A stretch of DNA of 64,000 nucleotides from Senegalimassilia sp003474385 (GCF_003474385.1 NZ_QUCY01000013.1:11339-75338), one strand, 5' to 3'; counted from the first letter of the stretch, positions 34,999 through 43,713 are shown. The notes: generated by a model not told the origin, from the letters alone. A program made the numbers and translations.

Positions 34999-35910
34999 CT
35001 ACATCGACCCCTGGATGTTCTTCGCTTCCCAATAGTTGAACACGGGCCCGTCGATGCAGCAGTACTGGTGCCCGATCTGGCAGTGGCCGCACTTGCCCAT
35101 GCCGCACTTCATGTGGCGCTCAAAGCTCATGTAGATATGGTCGTAGCTGATGCCCTTCTTGCGCATCTCGGCGACCACGAAGCGGTACATCACCGGCGGG
35201 CCGCACACCGCGCCGAAGGTGTTCGTCGGGCTGATCTCCAGGTGCTCGAAGGGCTTGGTGACCAGGCCCACTTCGCCATCCCACGTGTCGTCAGGGTTGT
35301 CGACGGTCAGGTACAGGTCGAAGTCCTTGCGATGACGCCACATCTCGAACTGGTTGCGGAACATGACCTCGGAGGGGTTCTTCGAACCGTAGATGATGGT
35401 GACCTTGCCGAAGTCGCTGCGCTCGTCGTGGATGTTGTTGATGAGGCTGCGAAGCGGCGCGATGCCCAGGCCGCCGGCAACCAACAGGATATCGTGACCC
35501 TTCATCTCCTCGAACGGGAAGCCGCGGCCGAAAGGCCCGCGGATGCCCACGATGTCGCCGCACTGCATCTTGTGCAGCGCCTCGGTGAAGCGACCGGCAC
35601 GGCGCACGCACAGCTCGATGAAGCCGCGCTTGGAGGGGCTTGACGAAATGGAGATGGGAGCCTCGCCCACGCCGAAGATGGTCAGCTCGACGAACTGGCC
35701 CGGCTCGTGGCGGAACGCCTCGCGGATGCGCTCGTCGATCAGGCGGAACTCGAACAACTTCTCGGTTGCCGTCAACTCGGTGATGGATGTGATGCGCGCC
35801 GGCCACGGGCGATACGGGTTGGCGGCCATGAGCTCCTGCCCCGTCATGGCAGCCGGCTCATCGTGGTACGGCGATACGACCACGGGGTTGAAATCGGTGT
35901 TAGCAGGCAC
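34999..35910 (-). CDS. hyhG: Group 3b hydrogenase FAD/NAD(P)-binding subunit
   Basis: This gamma-type subunit exchanges electrons with NAD(P)H. A ferredoxin-reductase-like FAD domain (about residues 35-135, EPGQFVELTIFGVGEAPISIS) is followed by a NAD(P)-binding domain (ILLVAGGLGIAPLRSL near 142, AVCGPPVMYRFV near 235). The C-terminus has the [2Fe-2S] motif CGMGKCGHCQIGHQYCC, normally found in this family and in dihydroorotate dehydrogenase electron-transfer subunits. Its start overlaps the hyhB stop by 11 bp. Context rules out PyrK. Whether NAD or NADP is preferred cannot be told by eye. Confidence 0.93.
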   Translation of the reverse strand: MPANTDFNPVVVSPYHDEPAAMTGQELMAANPYRPWPARITSITELTATEKLFEFRLIDERIREAFRHEPGQFVELTIFGVGEAPISISSSPSKRGFIELCVRRAGRFTEALHKMQCGDIVGIRGPFGRGFPFEEMKGHDILLVAGGLGIAPLRSLINNIHDERSDFGKVTIIYGSKNPSEVMFRNQFEMWRHRKDFDLYLTVDNPDDTWDGEVGLVTKPFEHLEISPTNTFGAVCGPPVMYRFVVAEMRKKGISYDHIYMSFERHMKCGMGKCGHCQIGHQYCCIDGPVFNYWEAKNIQGSM

Positions 35911-36937
35911 CTTCGGCCCCCTTCTTCTCGAAGAACTCCAGCACGCGAATGGGGTTGATGTCGGCCTTGCACGCCTTCACGCAGCGTCCGCAGCCCACGC
36001 ACAGCATGCGGTCGTAGGTGGCCAAAAAGCCGTTGAGCTTGTGGTACATGCGGTGGCGCACGCGCTCGCGGCCCGTGGGGCGGAAGTTGTGACCGCCAGC
36101 CACCACGGCGAACTGCGGCGAAGTGCACGCATCCCAGATGCGCTGACGCTCGCCGGTTTGGCCGTCAGGGTCGAGCACGTCCTGGATATCGAAGCAGAAG
36201 CACGTCGGGCACACGGCGGCGCAGGCGTTGCAGGCCAGGCACTTGCTGCCCAGCTCCTCCCAAAACGGGTCGGAATGGAACGCGTCCATGAGCATGGCCA
36301 CGTCCTGGATCTCGGGGATCTCGGGATTGAACGCCGCCTGGCGCGCACGCGTGGCATGGCGGAACTCGATGCGGTCCTCGTTGGTGGCATCGCGCAGGTC
36401 AACGGCGGACTCCAGGATGTTGGCGGCCTCGACGCTGGAGATGCTGACCAGGAACTTATCGCCCAGACGATGAAGGAACAGGTCGTAGCCGAAACGCGCC
36501 TCGTCGGCATCCCACAGGTTGCAGAAGCAATCGGAGTCGGGGCTGCACGACACGCCCACGATCAACGTGGCGGCGCGGCGGGCCTTATAGTACGGATCGG
36601 GATAACGCCCGTCGCGGAACACCAGGTCCAAGCGGTTGATGGCGTTGATGTCGCACGCATGGGCGCCGAAGATCACGCGCGGGACCACTTCCTCCTGGAA
36701 ATCGGCCACCTCGTTGGTGGCGGCGTTGTACCGCATGAGCGTTTCGGTGGGAGGAAGGAAGTAGCGCTTCGGCGATGCGAGCGTGGTGTCGTAGGCCAGG
36801 TCCATCTCGTCAGGCGAGCTGATGGCCTCGAACGAATAGTGCGCACCGCGCTTCACAGGGGCCACGACCTCGTAGCCGTCCATGAATGCCGACACCAATG
36901 CGGGTAGCTCCGCGGCGTCGAAAACTCGATAGAGCAT
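35900..36937 (-). CDS. hyhB: Group 3b hydrogenase 4Fe-4S dicluster subunit
   Basis: The 345-residue beta-type subunit relays electrons between the flavin subunit and the hydrogenase module. Its C-terminal half has two ferredoxin-like cluster motifs: CLACNACAAVCPTC near residue 232 and CVGCGRCVKACKADINP near 315. The N-terminal part (FGAHACDINAINRLD and SCSPDSDCFCN) matches the substrate-domain of anaerobic sulfite reductase A/HydB-like proteins. It is the first gene of hyhBGSL. A 23-bp palindrome lies 45 bp upstream of the start (36982-37004). H2-dependent NAD(P) reduction, or the reverse under fermentation, is the family role; sulfur reduction has been seen in archaeal relatives. Confidence 0.92.
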   Translation of the reverse strand: MLYRVFDAAELPALVSAFMDGYEVVAPVKRGAHYSFEAISSPDEMDLAYDTTLASPKRYFLPPTETLMRYNAATNEVADFQEEVVPRVIFGAHACDINAINRLDLVFRDGRYPDPYYKARRAATLIVGVSCSPDSDCFCNLWDADEARFGYDLFLHRLGDKFLVSISSVEAANILESAVDLRDATNEDRIEFRHATRARQAAFNPEIPEIQDVAMLMDAFHSDPFWEELGSKCLACNACAAVCPTCFCFDIQDVLDPDGQTGERQRIWDACTSPQFAVVAGGHNFRPTGRERVRHRMYHKLNGFLATYDRMLCVGCGRCVKACKADINPIRVLEFFEKKGAEGAC

Positions 36938-36981
36938 GTTTCATCCGTTTCTCGTCTTACGGCATTGCGGGCTCCGATAAC

Positions 36982-37004
36982 GCAAGCACCCGCATGGTGC
37001 TTGC
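36982..37004. promoter_or_regulatory. Palindrome upstream of hyh operon
   Basis: GCAAGCACC (36982-36990) and GGTGCTTGC (36996-37004) form a perfect 9-bp inverted repeat with a 5-nt centre, 45 bp upstream of hyhB. Its size and place suit a dimeric regulator; it could also be a leader hairpin. Confidence 0.45.
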
Positions 37005-37081
37005 AAGCGGCACGGCCACCCCCTTAAGGCAGCGTACCGATGGCAACACGCGTGAACAGTATTCCAGCATCCCGCCTAATC

Positions 37082-37116
37082 AAAAAGCCCTTTGCCCGCT
37101 TGAGCGGGCAAAGGGC
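37082..37116 (-). terminator. Terminator of ndk
   Basis: Perfect 14-bp stem (37087-37100 with 37103-37116), 2-nt loop, followed on the minus strand by five T residues. It lies 27 bp after the ndk stop codon. Confidence 0.92.
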
Positions 37117-37143
37117 CTCCAAAGATGCAGGATGCCGGTCGGC

Positions 37144-37548
37144 TTATGCGAAGAAGATGCCGATCTCGCGCTCAGCGGACTCCGGGGAGTCGGAGCCGTG
37201 AATAACATTCTCGTCCATAATCAGACCGAAATCACCGCGAATCGTGCCGGGGGCAGCTTCAGCCGGATTAGTGGCGCCCATGAGGGTGCGCACCTTGGAG
37301 ACGGCGCCCTCGCCGGAGATGACCATCTTCACGACCGGGCCGGAGGTGATGTAGGAGATGAGGCCGTCGTAGAATGGCTTGCCCTCGTGCTCGGCGTAGT
37401 TGGCCTTGGCCTGGTCAAGCGTCACCATGCCCAGCTCCATGCGCTCGACGGTCAGGCCGGCGCGCTCGAAGCGGTTGACGATCTCGCCGATGTGGCCGTT
37501 GCGCACACCGTCGGGCTTGATCATGCTGTAGGTCTTCTGGATAGCCAT
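37144..37548 (-). CDS. ndk: Nucleoside diphosphate kinase
   Basis: Ndk moves the gamma-phosphate among NTPs and dNTPs through a phosphohistidine. At 134 residues it is the standard size. It begins KTYSMIKPDGVRNGHIGEI, has the MGATNPAEAAPGTIRGDFG region, and the active-site His117 in NVIHGSDSPESAEREIGIFF. All of these are hallmark positions. The gene is monocistronic: a strong terminator follows, and about 140 bp separate it from the TPR gene upstream. A hairpin (37582-37601) lies in that gap. No ambiguity. Confidence 0.98.
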   Translation of the reverse strand: MAIQKTYSMIKPDGVRNGHIGEIVNRFERAGLTVERMELGMVTLDQAKANYAEHEGKPFYDGLISYITSGPVVKMVISGEGAVSKVRTLMGATNPAEAAPGTIRGDFGLIMDENVIHGSDSPESAEREIGIFFA

Positions 37549-37581
37549 GATTGGTACCTTTCTTCTTATCTCTTATCCCAA

Positions 37582-37601
37582 GCGCCCGTTTCCACGGGCG
37601 C
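37582..37601 (-). terminator. Hairpin after the TPR gene
   Basis: 7-bp GC stem (37582-37588 with 37595-37601) between the TPR gene and ndk. No T-tract follows on the minus strand, so its role is uncertain. Confidence 0.35.
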
Positions 37602-37691
37602 AGGTTACCTTGATTGCGGCTTCAATGCTTGACTGCGCATCGAGCCGTTTGGCGACAGGCTCGGACGCGAAGTCCGCAGCTCGTCAAGCCG

Positions 37692-39080
37692 TTAGTTCTG
37701 GCTGGGGAAGTACAGCTCCACGTTGCTGACCTTCCAACCGATGAGGTCGCGCACCATGGATAGCTTGTACTGCATCTGCCCGCCGCCGTCGGTTTCAGCG
37801 GTCACGTACACGGTGGAATCGGTCATGGACTTCTCCACGGCGTTGATGGTGGGTGCGGAATCCTTCACGAGCGAGTTGGTCATGGAAGCGGCGGACGTGT
37901 CGCTTACCTCGGCGGAATACAGCGCGGAGGCGTTATCCGGATCGGCGAACAGCCGCGTTGCCACGCTGTCCTGGCTGGGGTAGCCCCAACCCTGCGTGTA
38001 CATGAACAGCGCGCCGCCAAAGGCCGCCACCACGAGCAGGATGATGACCACGAAAATCTTCAGACCCACGTTGCGGCGCTTGCGATCGCGCTTGGCAACG
38101 CCCTTGGACCACTGCTCCAGCTCCTCGTCGGAGGCGCTGAAGAAGCGATCATCGCCCGCTGCCGCGCCGTACTGGCCGGCATCGGCGGCGTAGGGGTCGC
38201 CGTAATAGTACGGATCGGCCTGCTGGGCCGCGTAGGGGTCCTGTTCGGCGTACATGGCGGAGCCGTCGGCTGCCACATCGATGCCGGAAAGGTCCGCCGA
38301 ATCGGAGGGCGCTGCGCCGCCGGGAACCGAAACCGGGGCCATGACCTGGGTGATCTCGGACGTGCCCTGGGCGACCGCTGCCACCGCGCGTTGGTAATCA
38401 ACGCTTGCGGAGTCGGACAGGAAATACGTCTTGTCGGCGATGGACTCCTCGAAGGCGTTGACGGCCTTCTGCATCTGGCCGGTCGCGACGTAGGCCTGGC
38501 CGAGGTTGGCGTACAGGCGGTTGCGCATCTCGGGCTGCATGTCGAACTGCAGGGCGCTCTCGTAGGACGACACCGCATCGGCGGCACGATTGAGGGCCAT
38601 GAAGCACACGCCCAGGTTCAGCAGGGCCTTGGTGGGGTCGGGATTGGCCTCGTCAAGGGCGGCGTTGCGGAACGCCACGCCGGCCTCGGCGGTCTTACCC
38701 ATCTTCAGAAGCGCGTTGCCCATGCCCGTGTAGGCCTTGTAGGCGGAATCGTATTTCGCATCGGAAGCGGCCGCCTCGAAGTTGGCAACGGCATCCTCGT
38801 AGTCGTGCAGGGCGGCGTAGGCCATGCCCAGGTTGTAATGCACGCCGCCGCGGGCGTCGTAGGCCTCGTCGGCCACGGCCTGGCCGTAGGCCTGGATTGC
38901 CTCGTTGGGCTGCTTGAGCTTCACCAGGCAGTTGCCCATCTGGTGGTACAGCTGGCCCATCTCGCCGGGGGCGAGGGGGCTGGCCTCGTCCTGCAAGCAC
39001 TGCCGGTAGACTTTCAAGGCGCCTTGGAAGTCCTTCTGCGCATACGCTGCGCGGGCTTGCTGGAATAACTGGTTGTTCAT
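37692..39080 (-). CDS. TPR protein with one transmembrane helix and an external domain
   Basis: The 462-residue protein starts with five to six tetratricopeptide repeats (about residues 1-205), for example the units beginning YAQKDFQGALKVYRQCL, VHYNLGMAYAALHDYEDAV and RLYANLGQAYVATGQMQKAV. An acidic, Tyr/Asp/Ala-rich linker (about 230-320) follows, then a basic stretch (KRDRKRRNVG), one transmembrane helix (about 340-362) and an external C-terminal domain of about 95 residues with no cysteine. With the basic side inside, the repeats face the cytoplasm and the small domain faces outward. I do not recognise the external domain. It lies 48 bp after the cyclophilin gene and may be cotranscribed. 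A scaffold role is a guess. Confidence 0.75.
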   Translation of the reverse strand: MNNQLFQQARAAYAQKDFQGALKVYRQCLQDEASPLAPGEMGQLYHQMGNCLVKLKQPNEAIQAYGQAVADEAYDARGGVHYNLGMAYAALHDYEDAVANFEAAASDAKYDSAYKAYTGMGNALLKMGKTAEAGVAFRNAALDEANPDPTKALLNLGVCFMALNRAADAVSSYESALQFDMQPEMRNRLYANLGQAYVATGQMQKAVNAFEESIADKTYFLSDSASVDYQRAVAAVAQGTSEITQVMAPVSVPGGAAPSDSADLSGIDVAADGSAMYAEQDPYAAQQADPYYYGDPYAADAGQYGAAAGDDRFFSASDEELEQWSKGVAKRDRKRRNVGLKIFVVIILLVVAAFGGALFMYTQGWGYPSQDSVATRLFADPDNASALYSAEVSDTSAASMTNSLVKDSAPTINAVEKSMTDSTVYVTAETDGGGQMQYKLSMVRDLIGWKVSNVELYFPSQN

Positions 39081-39128
39081 CTGGATCCTTCGCTATCTTG
39101 TACGCTTCGAAATGCTGCGGTTAGCAGG

Positions 39129-39662
39129 CTATTCGGCGGCGTTCTCGATCTCGATGCCCTCGATCACATCGCCGACGCGAAGCTGGGCGATGACGTCCAT
39201 ACCCTCGATCGTCTGGCCGAACACGGTGTAGCCGCTGTCCAGCATGGGCTGGGCGCCCAGGCACAGGTAGAACTGCGAACCCGCGGAATCGGGGTTCTGG
39301 CTGCGGGCCATGGCCAGCGCGCCGTCGGCATGGTGGTTGTTGGGGTTGGTGGAGTACTCCTCCTTGATGCAGTAGCCCGGGCCGCCGGTGCCGAGGCCGG
39401 CGAAGGGATTGCCTGCAGCGGCGATGACCTGGTCAGTATCAAGGTCGCGCGTGTTGGGGCAACCGCCCTGGATGACGAAGCCCGGCACGTAGCGGTGGAA
39501 CTTCAGGTTGTCGTAGAAGCCCTTGGTGGCAAGCTCGACGAAGTTGCCGACGTGGATGGGGGCGTCCTTGCCCGCCAGCTGCACGCGGATGTCGCCCTTG
39601 GAGGTTTTGATGACGGCGATCTCATCGCCGGTGGGCTGATACGCGGGAGTGTACAAAGCCAT
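39129..39662 (-). CDS. Cyclophilin-type peptidyl-prolyl isomerase
   Basis: The enzyme speeds cis-trans isomerisation of X-Pro bonds. The 177-residue protein has the cyclophilin core: FYDNLKFHRYVPGFVIQGG with the catalytic Arg, HADGALAMARS with the usual Met/Ala positions, SAGSQFYLCLG, and GYTVFGQTIEGMDVI. There is no signal peptide, so it is cytoplasmic. An N-terminal strand of about 20 residues precedes the core (YTPAYQPTGDEIAVIKTSKG). It probably shares a transcript with the TPR gene downstream. Family and activity are clear; specific clients are not known. Confidence 0.94.
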   Translation of the reverse strand: MALYTPAYQPTGDEIAVIKTSKGDIRVQLAGKDAPIHVGNFVELATKGFYDNLKFHRYVPGFVIQGGCPNTRDLDTDQVIAAAGNPFAGLGTGGPGYCIKEEYSTNPNNHHADGALAMARSQNPDSAGSQFYLCLGAQPMLDSGYTVFGQTIEGMDVIAQLRVGDVIEGIEIENAAE

Positions 39663-39716
39663 GGGACTTCTCCTTTTCTCAAGCGTGCCCCGACGTTTGC
39701 CAGAGGCCTTCGCGAA

Positions 39717-39741
39717 AACGCCCGCGCAGAAGGCGGGCGTT
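39717..39741 (-). terminator. Terminator of the RlmD-like gene
   Basis: Perfect 9-bp stem (39717-39725 with 39733-39741), followed on the minus strand by T4. It is also oriented well enough to act on the plus strand. Confidence 0.65.
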
Positions 39742-40067
39742 GCTTTAAACGAATCTCGTGATGCGTAGTTTAGCAGCTTGGGACCGGGCGCGGCGAAACC
39801 TGAAAACGCCTGCGGGGAAAAACCGTAGAACGCACAAACGGGGCCTGAGTGCCGGCAAGCGGCCCGGAGGCGCTATGCAGCAACCCCGCACTCCGTGCGA
39901 ACCCGGGGCCCGCCGCCTTCCAGCCGCACCCCCGGGCCCAGCAACCTTCGGCCCGTGCAAGCCGACCGCGCATCCGCCAGGTCCCGCAACTTGCAACCCA
40001 CGTGCGCCCGGCTTCGCGGCGCTGCGCGGGCATCGCCCGCCCGGTCTCGGCGCAACCACGCTGGCGC
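39742..40067. other. GC-rich gap, no gene seen
   Basis: About 325 bp, rich in C runs, Pro/Arg/Ala codons in all frames and no ribosome-binding site before any start. I see no RNA gene. It may be long 3' untranslated sequence of the RlmD-like gene. Confidence 0.5.
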
Positions 40068-41420
40068 TTAGCCGCGCACGAAGCAGCTGACCAGCTCCAC
40101 GTGGTAGGTCTGCGGGAACAAGTCGACGGGCTGAACGCGCTCCAGGCGATAACCCACGTCCTCGAAGCGGCGCACGTCGCGCGCCCAGGTTGCGGGGTTG
40201 CAGCTTACGTAGACCACGCGCCCCGGGCGGGCGGCGGCGATGTCTGCCGGCACGCCGTCGGCAAGGCCCGCGCGCGGCGGATCGACCACCAGCGCGTCAA
40301 GGCCGCCCAGCTCTGGCAGCTCGCGAGCCGCGTCGCCGCCTATGACGTCGATGTCGACGTAGTTCTCGTCGGCGTTGCGGCGCAAGTCGCGCACCGAAGA
40401 CGCCGCAGACTCCACGGCGATCACATCGGCGCCGGCGCGCGCCATGGCCACGCCGAAGGTGCCGCAGCCCGCGTACAGGTCGGCGACGAGCAACCCGTCG
40501 AGCCCCTCGGGGCCGTCCTCCCCCACGCTTCCGCCAAGCATGCGGATGGCCTGCTCCATGAGCTTTTCAGCTTGCGCGGTGTTCACCTGGAAAAACGACG
40601 GCGCATGCGCCACGTAGCGCGCGCCGAGCAGCTGCTCCTGCCAGCAGCCCTTGCCGTCGAGCACCTCAAGGCCCTTGATCTTGCGCGCCTTGCCGGGGTC
40701 GGCGATGACGCGCACCACGCTCGTGGCCTTGAGCGAGCTTTTCAGCATCTTGGCGGCCGCCGCGCGCGGGAAGCCCGACGGGCGCGTCCACAGCGCGATC
40801 TCGGTCTCACGGGTGCGCACGCTCGTGCGCACGCCCACGCGGAAGATGCCCAGGTCATCGGAGCCCTGCAGATAGCGAAGCGCCCCTCGCAGCGCCTTGG
40901 GCGCCTTGGCGATGGCGTCATGGGCCAGCGGGCAGGACAGCGCCTGCAACACATCAGGGCTGCCCTCCTGATGAAAGCCCAGGTTGAACGTGCCCTTCGC
41001 ATCCCATTGCGCGCCCAATTCCAGCTTGTTGCGGTACCCCCACTGGCGCTTGGAGGGCAGGCACGGCGCCACCAGCTCCGCCGCGGCGTCGCCGAAGCCG
41101 CCCGTGCGGGCGAGCGCCGCCACCACGTTGGCGCGCTTTGCCTCAAGCTGCACGTCGTAGGCGATATGCTGCCACGGGGCCGCGCCGCTTGCTGCGGGCT
41201 CGACCCACTTCGGCATCACGCGGCACGAGCCGGGCTGCTCGAGCTTGGCGATACGGGCGCGAGCGAACGTGGGCTTGTTCTCCACCACTTCCACGCTTGC
41301 CACATCGCCCGGGGCGCCGCCCTCCACGAACACGGTCTTGCCGTCGGACAGATGCCCGACCGCTTCGGCGCCGTAGCCCATGCGCTCGACGGTGATGGTT
41401 TCGATCATGTTCACACTCAT
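40068..41420 (-). CDS. RlmD/TrmA-family 23S rRNA or tRNA uracil-C5-methyltransferase, Fe-S cysteines missing
   Basis: The protein (450 residues from ATG 41420) has a TRAM-like N-terminal domain (IETITVERMGYGAEAVGHL) and a SAM-dependent domain with LLVADLYAGCGTFGVAMARAGADV, LVVDPPRAGLAD, and the catalytic nucleophile Cys407 in VYVSCNPATWARDV. RlmD-type enzymes usually carry four cysteines for a [4Fe-4S] cluster in the linker between these domains. Here the equivalent stretch is SCRVMPKWVEPAASGAAPWQH, which keeps one cysteine only. Such cluster-free members exist in the TrmA/RumB family, so the exact target uracil is uncertain. ATG 41408 is an alternative start. The gene is alone, divergent from tRNA-Arg. 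Confidence 0.9.
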   Translation of the reverse strand: MSVNMIETITVERMGYGAEAVGHLSDGKTVFVEGGAPGDVASVEVVENKPTFARARIAKLEQPGSCRVMPKWVEPAASGAAPWQHIAYDVQLEAKRANVVAALARTGGFGDAAAELVAPCLPSKRQWGYRNKLELGAQWDAKGTFNLGFHQEGSPDVLQALSCPLAHDAIAKAPKALRGALRYLQGSDDLGIFRVGVRTSVRTRETEIALWTRPSGFPRAAAAKMLKSSLKATSVVRVIADPGKARKIKGLEVLDGKGCWQEQLLGARYVAHAPSFFQVNTAQAEKLMEQAIRMLGGSVGEDGPEGLDGLLVADLYAGCGTFGVAMARAGADVIAVESAASSVRDLRRNADENYVDIDVIGGDAARELPELGGLDALVVDPPRAGLADGVPADIAAARPGRVVYVSCNPATWARDVRRFEDVGYRLERVQPVDLFPQTYHVELVSCFVRG

Positions 41421-41453
41421 TTCTTTTTCGGGCCCATTCGGGCGATAGTAGCG

Positions 41454-41459
41454 TATAAT
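41454..41459 (+). promoter_or_regulatory. -10 box of tRNA-Arg
   Basis: A perfect TATAAT lies 10 bp upstream of the tRNA. No good -35 box is seen at the usual distance. Confidence 0.5.
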
Positions 41460-41469
41460 CAATAGATAC

Positions 41470-41546
41470 GCCCTAGTAGCTCAGTTGGATAGAGCGTCTG
41501 CCTCCGGAGCAGAAGGCCACAGGTTCGAACCCTGCCTAGGGCACCA
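41470..41546 (+). tRNA. tRNA-Arg(CCG)
   Basis: Acceptor stem GCCCTAG pairs with CTAGGGC. Anticodon stem TCTGC/GCAGA closes the loop CTCCGGA, anticodon CCG. T-loop TTCGAAC is canonical and CCA is encoded. 77 nt with CCA. Confidence 0.97.
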
Positions 41547-41731
41547 TTTGCATTCTCCTCGAACCCGCTGGATGTCATGTCTGGCGGGTTCGTCGTTTCC
41601 AGCATCGTGGTTCGGCGTCGGGCACCCCGTCATCCAACGCACACGCTTTCAGCATCGGACACTTCATCATCCGACGCACGCACCCGCCAGACAAAAGCCT
41701 TGAGCAGGCACGCCTTCAGGCGTAGCGACGA

Positions 41732-42142
41732 TTACGCCTGCTGCCCCTGCGCCCCATCGCCGGCGTCCAGGAAGATCTTTCGGGTGACGAAGTTCCACAC
41801 CATGACCACCGCCGTGGCGAAGATCTTGGTGATCAGGTAATGCACGCTCAGAAGCTCGACGCCCGCCCACATGCACGCGTTGTTGATGCCCAGGCCGATG
41901 ACCGACAGCACCACGAAGATGATGAACTCGCGACGACGAGACATGCCTTCTTTGTGGGTGAACACGTAGCGCATCGACGCGACGTAGTTGAACACCACCG
42001 ACACCGTGAACGAGATGGTGGCGCTGACCAGGTAGTTCACGCCGAACGCCTCGGTAAGCAGGGCCAGCAGGCCGTAGTCGATGATAAACGCGATCACGCC
42101 GACCACGCCGAACTTCATAAGCTGCGCGATAAGCTTCTTCAC
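41732..42142 (-). CDS. GtrA-family membrane protein
   Basis: GtrA-like proteins are small four-helix membrane proteins thought to move polyprenyl-linked sugars across the membrane. The 136-residue product from GTG 42142 begins VKKLIAQLMKFGVVGVIAF, the typical GtrA start, and has four hydrophobic segments (about 10-30, 38-58, 72-92, 102-122), with the conserved FNYVASMRYVF and VWNFVTRKIF pieces. GAGAGGAG precedes the GTG at good spacing. A longer frame upstream lacks membrane-protein features. It is divergent from a GT2 glycosyltransferase gene (42479), and such pairs often act together in lipid-linked glycosylation. That link is inference. Confidence 0.88.
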   Translation of the reverse strand: MKKLIAQLMKFGVVGVIAFIIDYGLLALLTEAFGVNYLVSATISFTVSVVFNYVASMRYVFTHKEGMSRRREFIIFVVLSVIGLGINNACMWAGVELLSVHYLITKIFATAVVMVWNFVTRKIFLDAGDGAQGQQA

Positions 42143-42478
42143 GCAGGGCTCCTCTCCATCGCAAGCGGGGGCATCCCGCATCCGCCGGCCTTCGAGCAAG
42201 GCCTGGCTCGGTACATCCACAAATGCCGTCGCACACGTCGCGTTGCCGGCTTGAACGCCGGAGCATGGCACCGGCAGCAGGCCGAACGGCCCGTGCGCAA
42301 GGCGAAAAACGCTCTCGGCGCAACCTGACGATTATGGCACCCCTTGCCCCATCGGCACAACAATCCCACGCCATCCGCGCATATACTGCGGAAAGCGCGG
42401 CATTCACGTAGCGAAACCGCGCGGTTTCGAGTAGCATGCCTAGTACTTGTGCATTCAACTTTCACGAAGGAGCGCCCG

Positions 42479-43456
42479 GTGACTGAAACCGATAAGGCCG
42501 CCCTCACGGGCAAAGGCGTGGCCGTCATCATACCCTGCTACAACGAGGCCGTCACCATCGGCAAGGTGGTCGACGACTTCCGCCGCGTGCTGCCCGAGGC
42601 GGCCGTGTACGTCTACGACAACAACTCCTCCGACGGCACCGGCGACATCGCGCGCGCCCACGGGGCTATCGTCAAGGTGGAGCGCCGCCAGGGCAAGGGC
42701 AACGTCGTGCGCCAGATGATGCGCGACATCGACGCCGAGGCCTACCTCATGGTCGACGGCGACGACACCTACCCCGCCGAGGCCGCGCCGGCCCTGCTCG
42801 CGCCGCTTTTCGCCGACGAGGCCGACATGGTGGTGGGCGACCGCCTCTCGAACGGCACCTACGGCGAGGAGAACGACCGCGCCTTCCACGGCTTCGGCAA
42901 CGACCTGGTGCGCTTTTTGATCAAGGCCATCTACGGGTTCGAGTTCTCCGACGTCATGACGGGCTACCGCGCCTACAACAAGGTGTTCGCCAAGACCATG
43001 CCCGTGCTCTCGCCGGGCTTCGAGATCGAGACCGAGCTGTCCATCCACGCCGTCGACAAGCGCTGGCGCATCGCCGAGGTGCCCATCGACTACCGCGACC
43101 GCCCCGAGGGCTCGGAGTCGAAGCTGTCCACCTTCTCGGACGGCTTCAAGGTGCTCATGATGATCATGTCGCTGTTCAAGGACTACAAGCCGCTGGCGCT
43201 TTTCTCCTGGGTGGCGCTGCTGTTCGTTGTGCTGGGCCTGGTCGCCGGCGTGCCGGTCATCGCGCAGTTCGCCGCGACGGGCCTGGTGCCCAAGCTCCCC
43301 ACGGCGCTTCTGGCGGTGGGCCTGGTGTTCGTGGGCCTTCTGTGCTTCGCGTGCGGGCTCATCCTGGACACGGTGGTCAAGGGCAACCGCAAGCAGTACG
43401 AGATCGAGGTCACGGAAGCCTACGAGCGTTACGGGCGCTCAAACGCCGCGAAGTAA
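42479..43456 (+). CDS. GT2 glycosyltransferase with C-terminal membrane helices (dolichol-phosphate-type)
   Basis: The 325-residue protein has a GT-A domain: VAVIIPCYNEAVTIGKVV near residue 14, the nucleotide/metal motif DGDD at 93-96, and TGYRAYNKVFAKTMP near 160. Two hydrophobic segments (about 240-262 and 278-302) anchor it to the membrane. This matches polyprenyl-phosphate hexose synthases that use UDP- or GDP-sugars. I chose GTG 42479 because GAAGGAG lies about 7 nt upstream. In this stretch the codon use is extremely GC-biased at third positions. Together with the divergent GtrA gene it may form a sugar-flipping unit. The sugar and the acceptor polymer are unknown. Confidence 0.9.
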   Translation: MTETDKAALTGKGVAVIIPCYNEAVTIGKVVDDFRRVLPEAAVYVYDNNSSDGTGDIARAHGAIVKVERRQGKGNVVRQMMRDIDAEAYLMVDGDDTYPAEAAPALLAPLFADEADMVVGDRLSNGTYGEENDRAFHGFGNDLVRFLIKAIYGFEFSDVMTGYRAYNKVFAKTMPVLSPGFEIETELSIHAVDKRWRIAEVPIDYRDRPEGSESKLSTFSDGFKVLMMIMSLFKDYKPLALFSWVALLFVVLGLVAGVPVIAQFAATGLVPKLPTALLAVGLVFVGLLCFACGLILDTVVKGNRKQYEIEVTEAYERYGRSNAAK

Positions 43457-43650
43457 GCCGGCGGCTTCCCGTGCCCCCCTTTTCCCGTCGAGAAGGGCGT
43501 CTCCCATCAGCGCAGGCCAATGCACCCGATCGTTTCACGCCCCCCATCGACGATCATCAGTCTACGGGGGTTTGCGCCGAGCGTGCCCATCCGGTATGTT
43601 GAAATAGGGCCAAGTTGTGTAAGAAATATGCACAACACCGCAATCGGGTC

Positions 43651-43679
43651 TTGCGAAACGAATTGCTTTTTGTCATACT
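43651..43679 (+). promoter_or_regulatory. Promoter of tRNA-Glu
   Basis: TTGCGA (43651-43656) and CATACT (43674-43679) with a 17-bp spacer, 34 bp upstream of the tRNA. Confidence 0.5.
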
Positions 43680-43713
43680 GAACGGGCTGCTTTTCGACAC
43701 GGAAGCGCAACCC

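Noticed and set aside
39770..40067. Plus-strand frames in the GC-rich gap as a gene
   Set aside because: Pro/Arg/Ala-rich in every frame, no ribosome-binding site, no motif. Composition alone explains the open frames.
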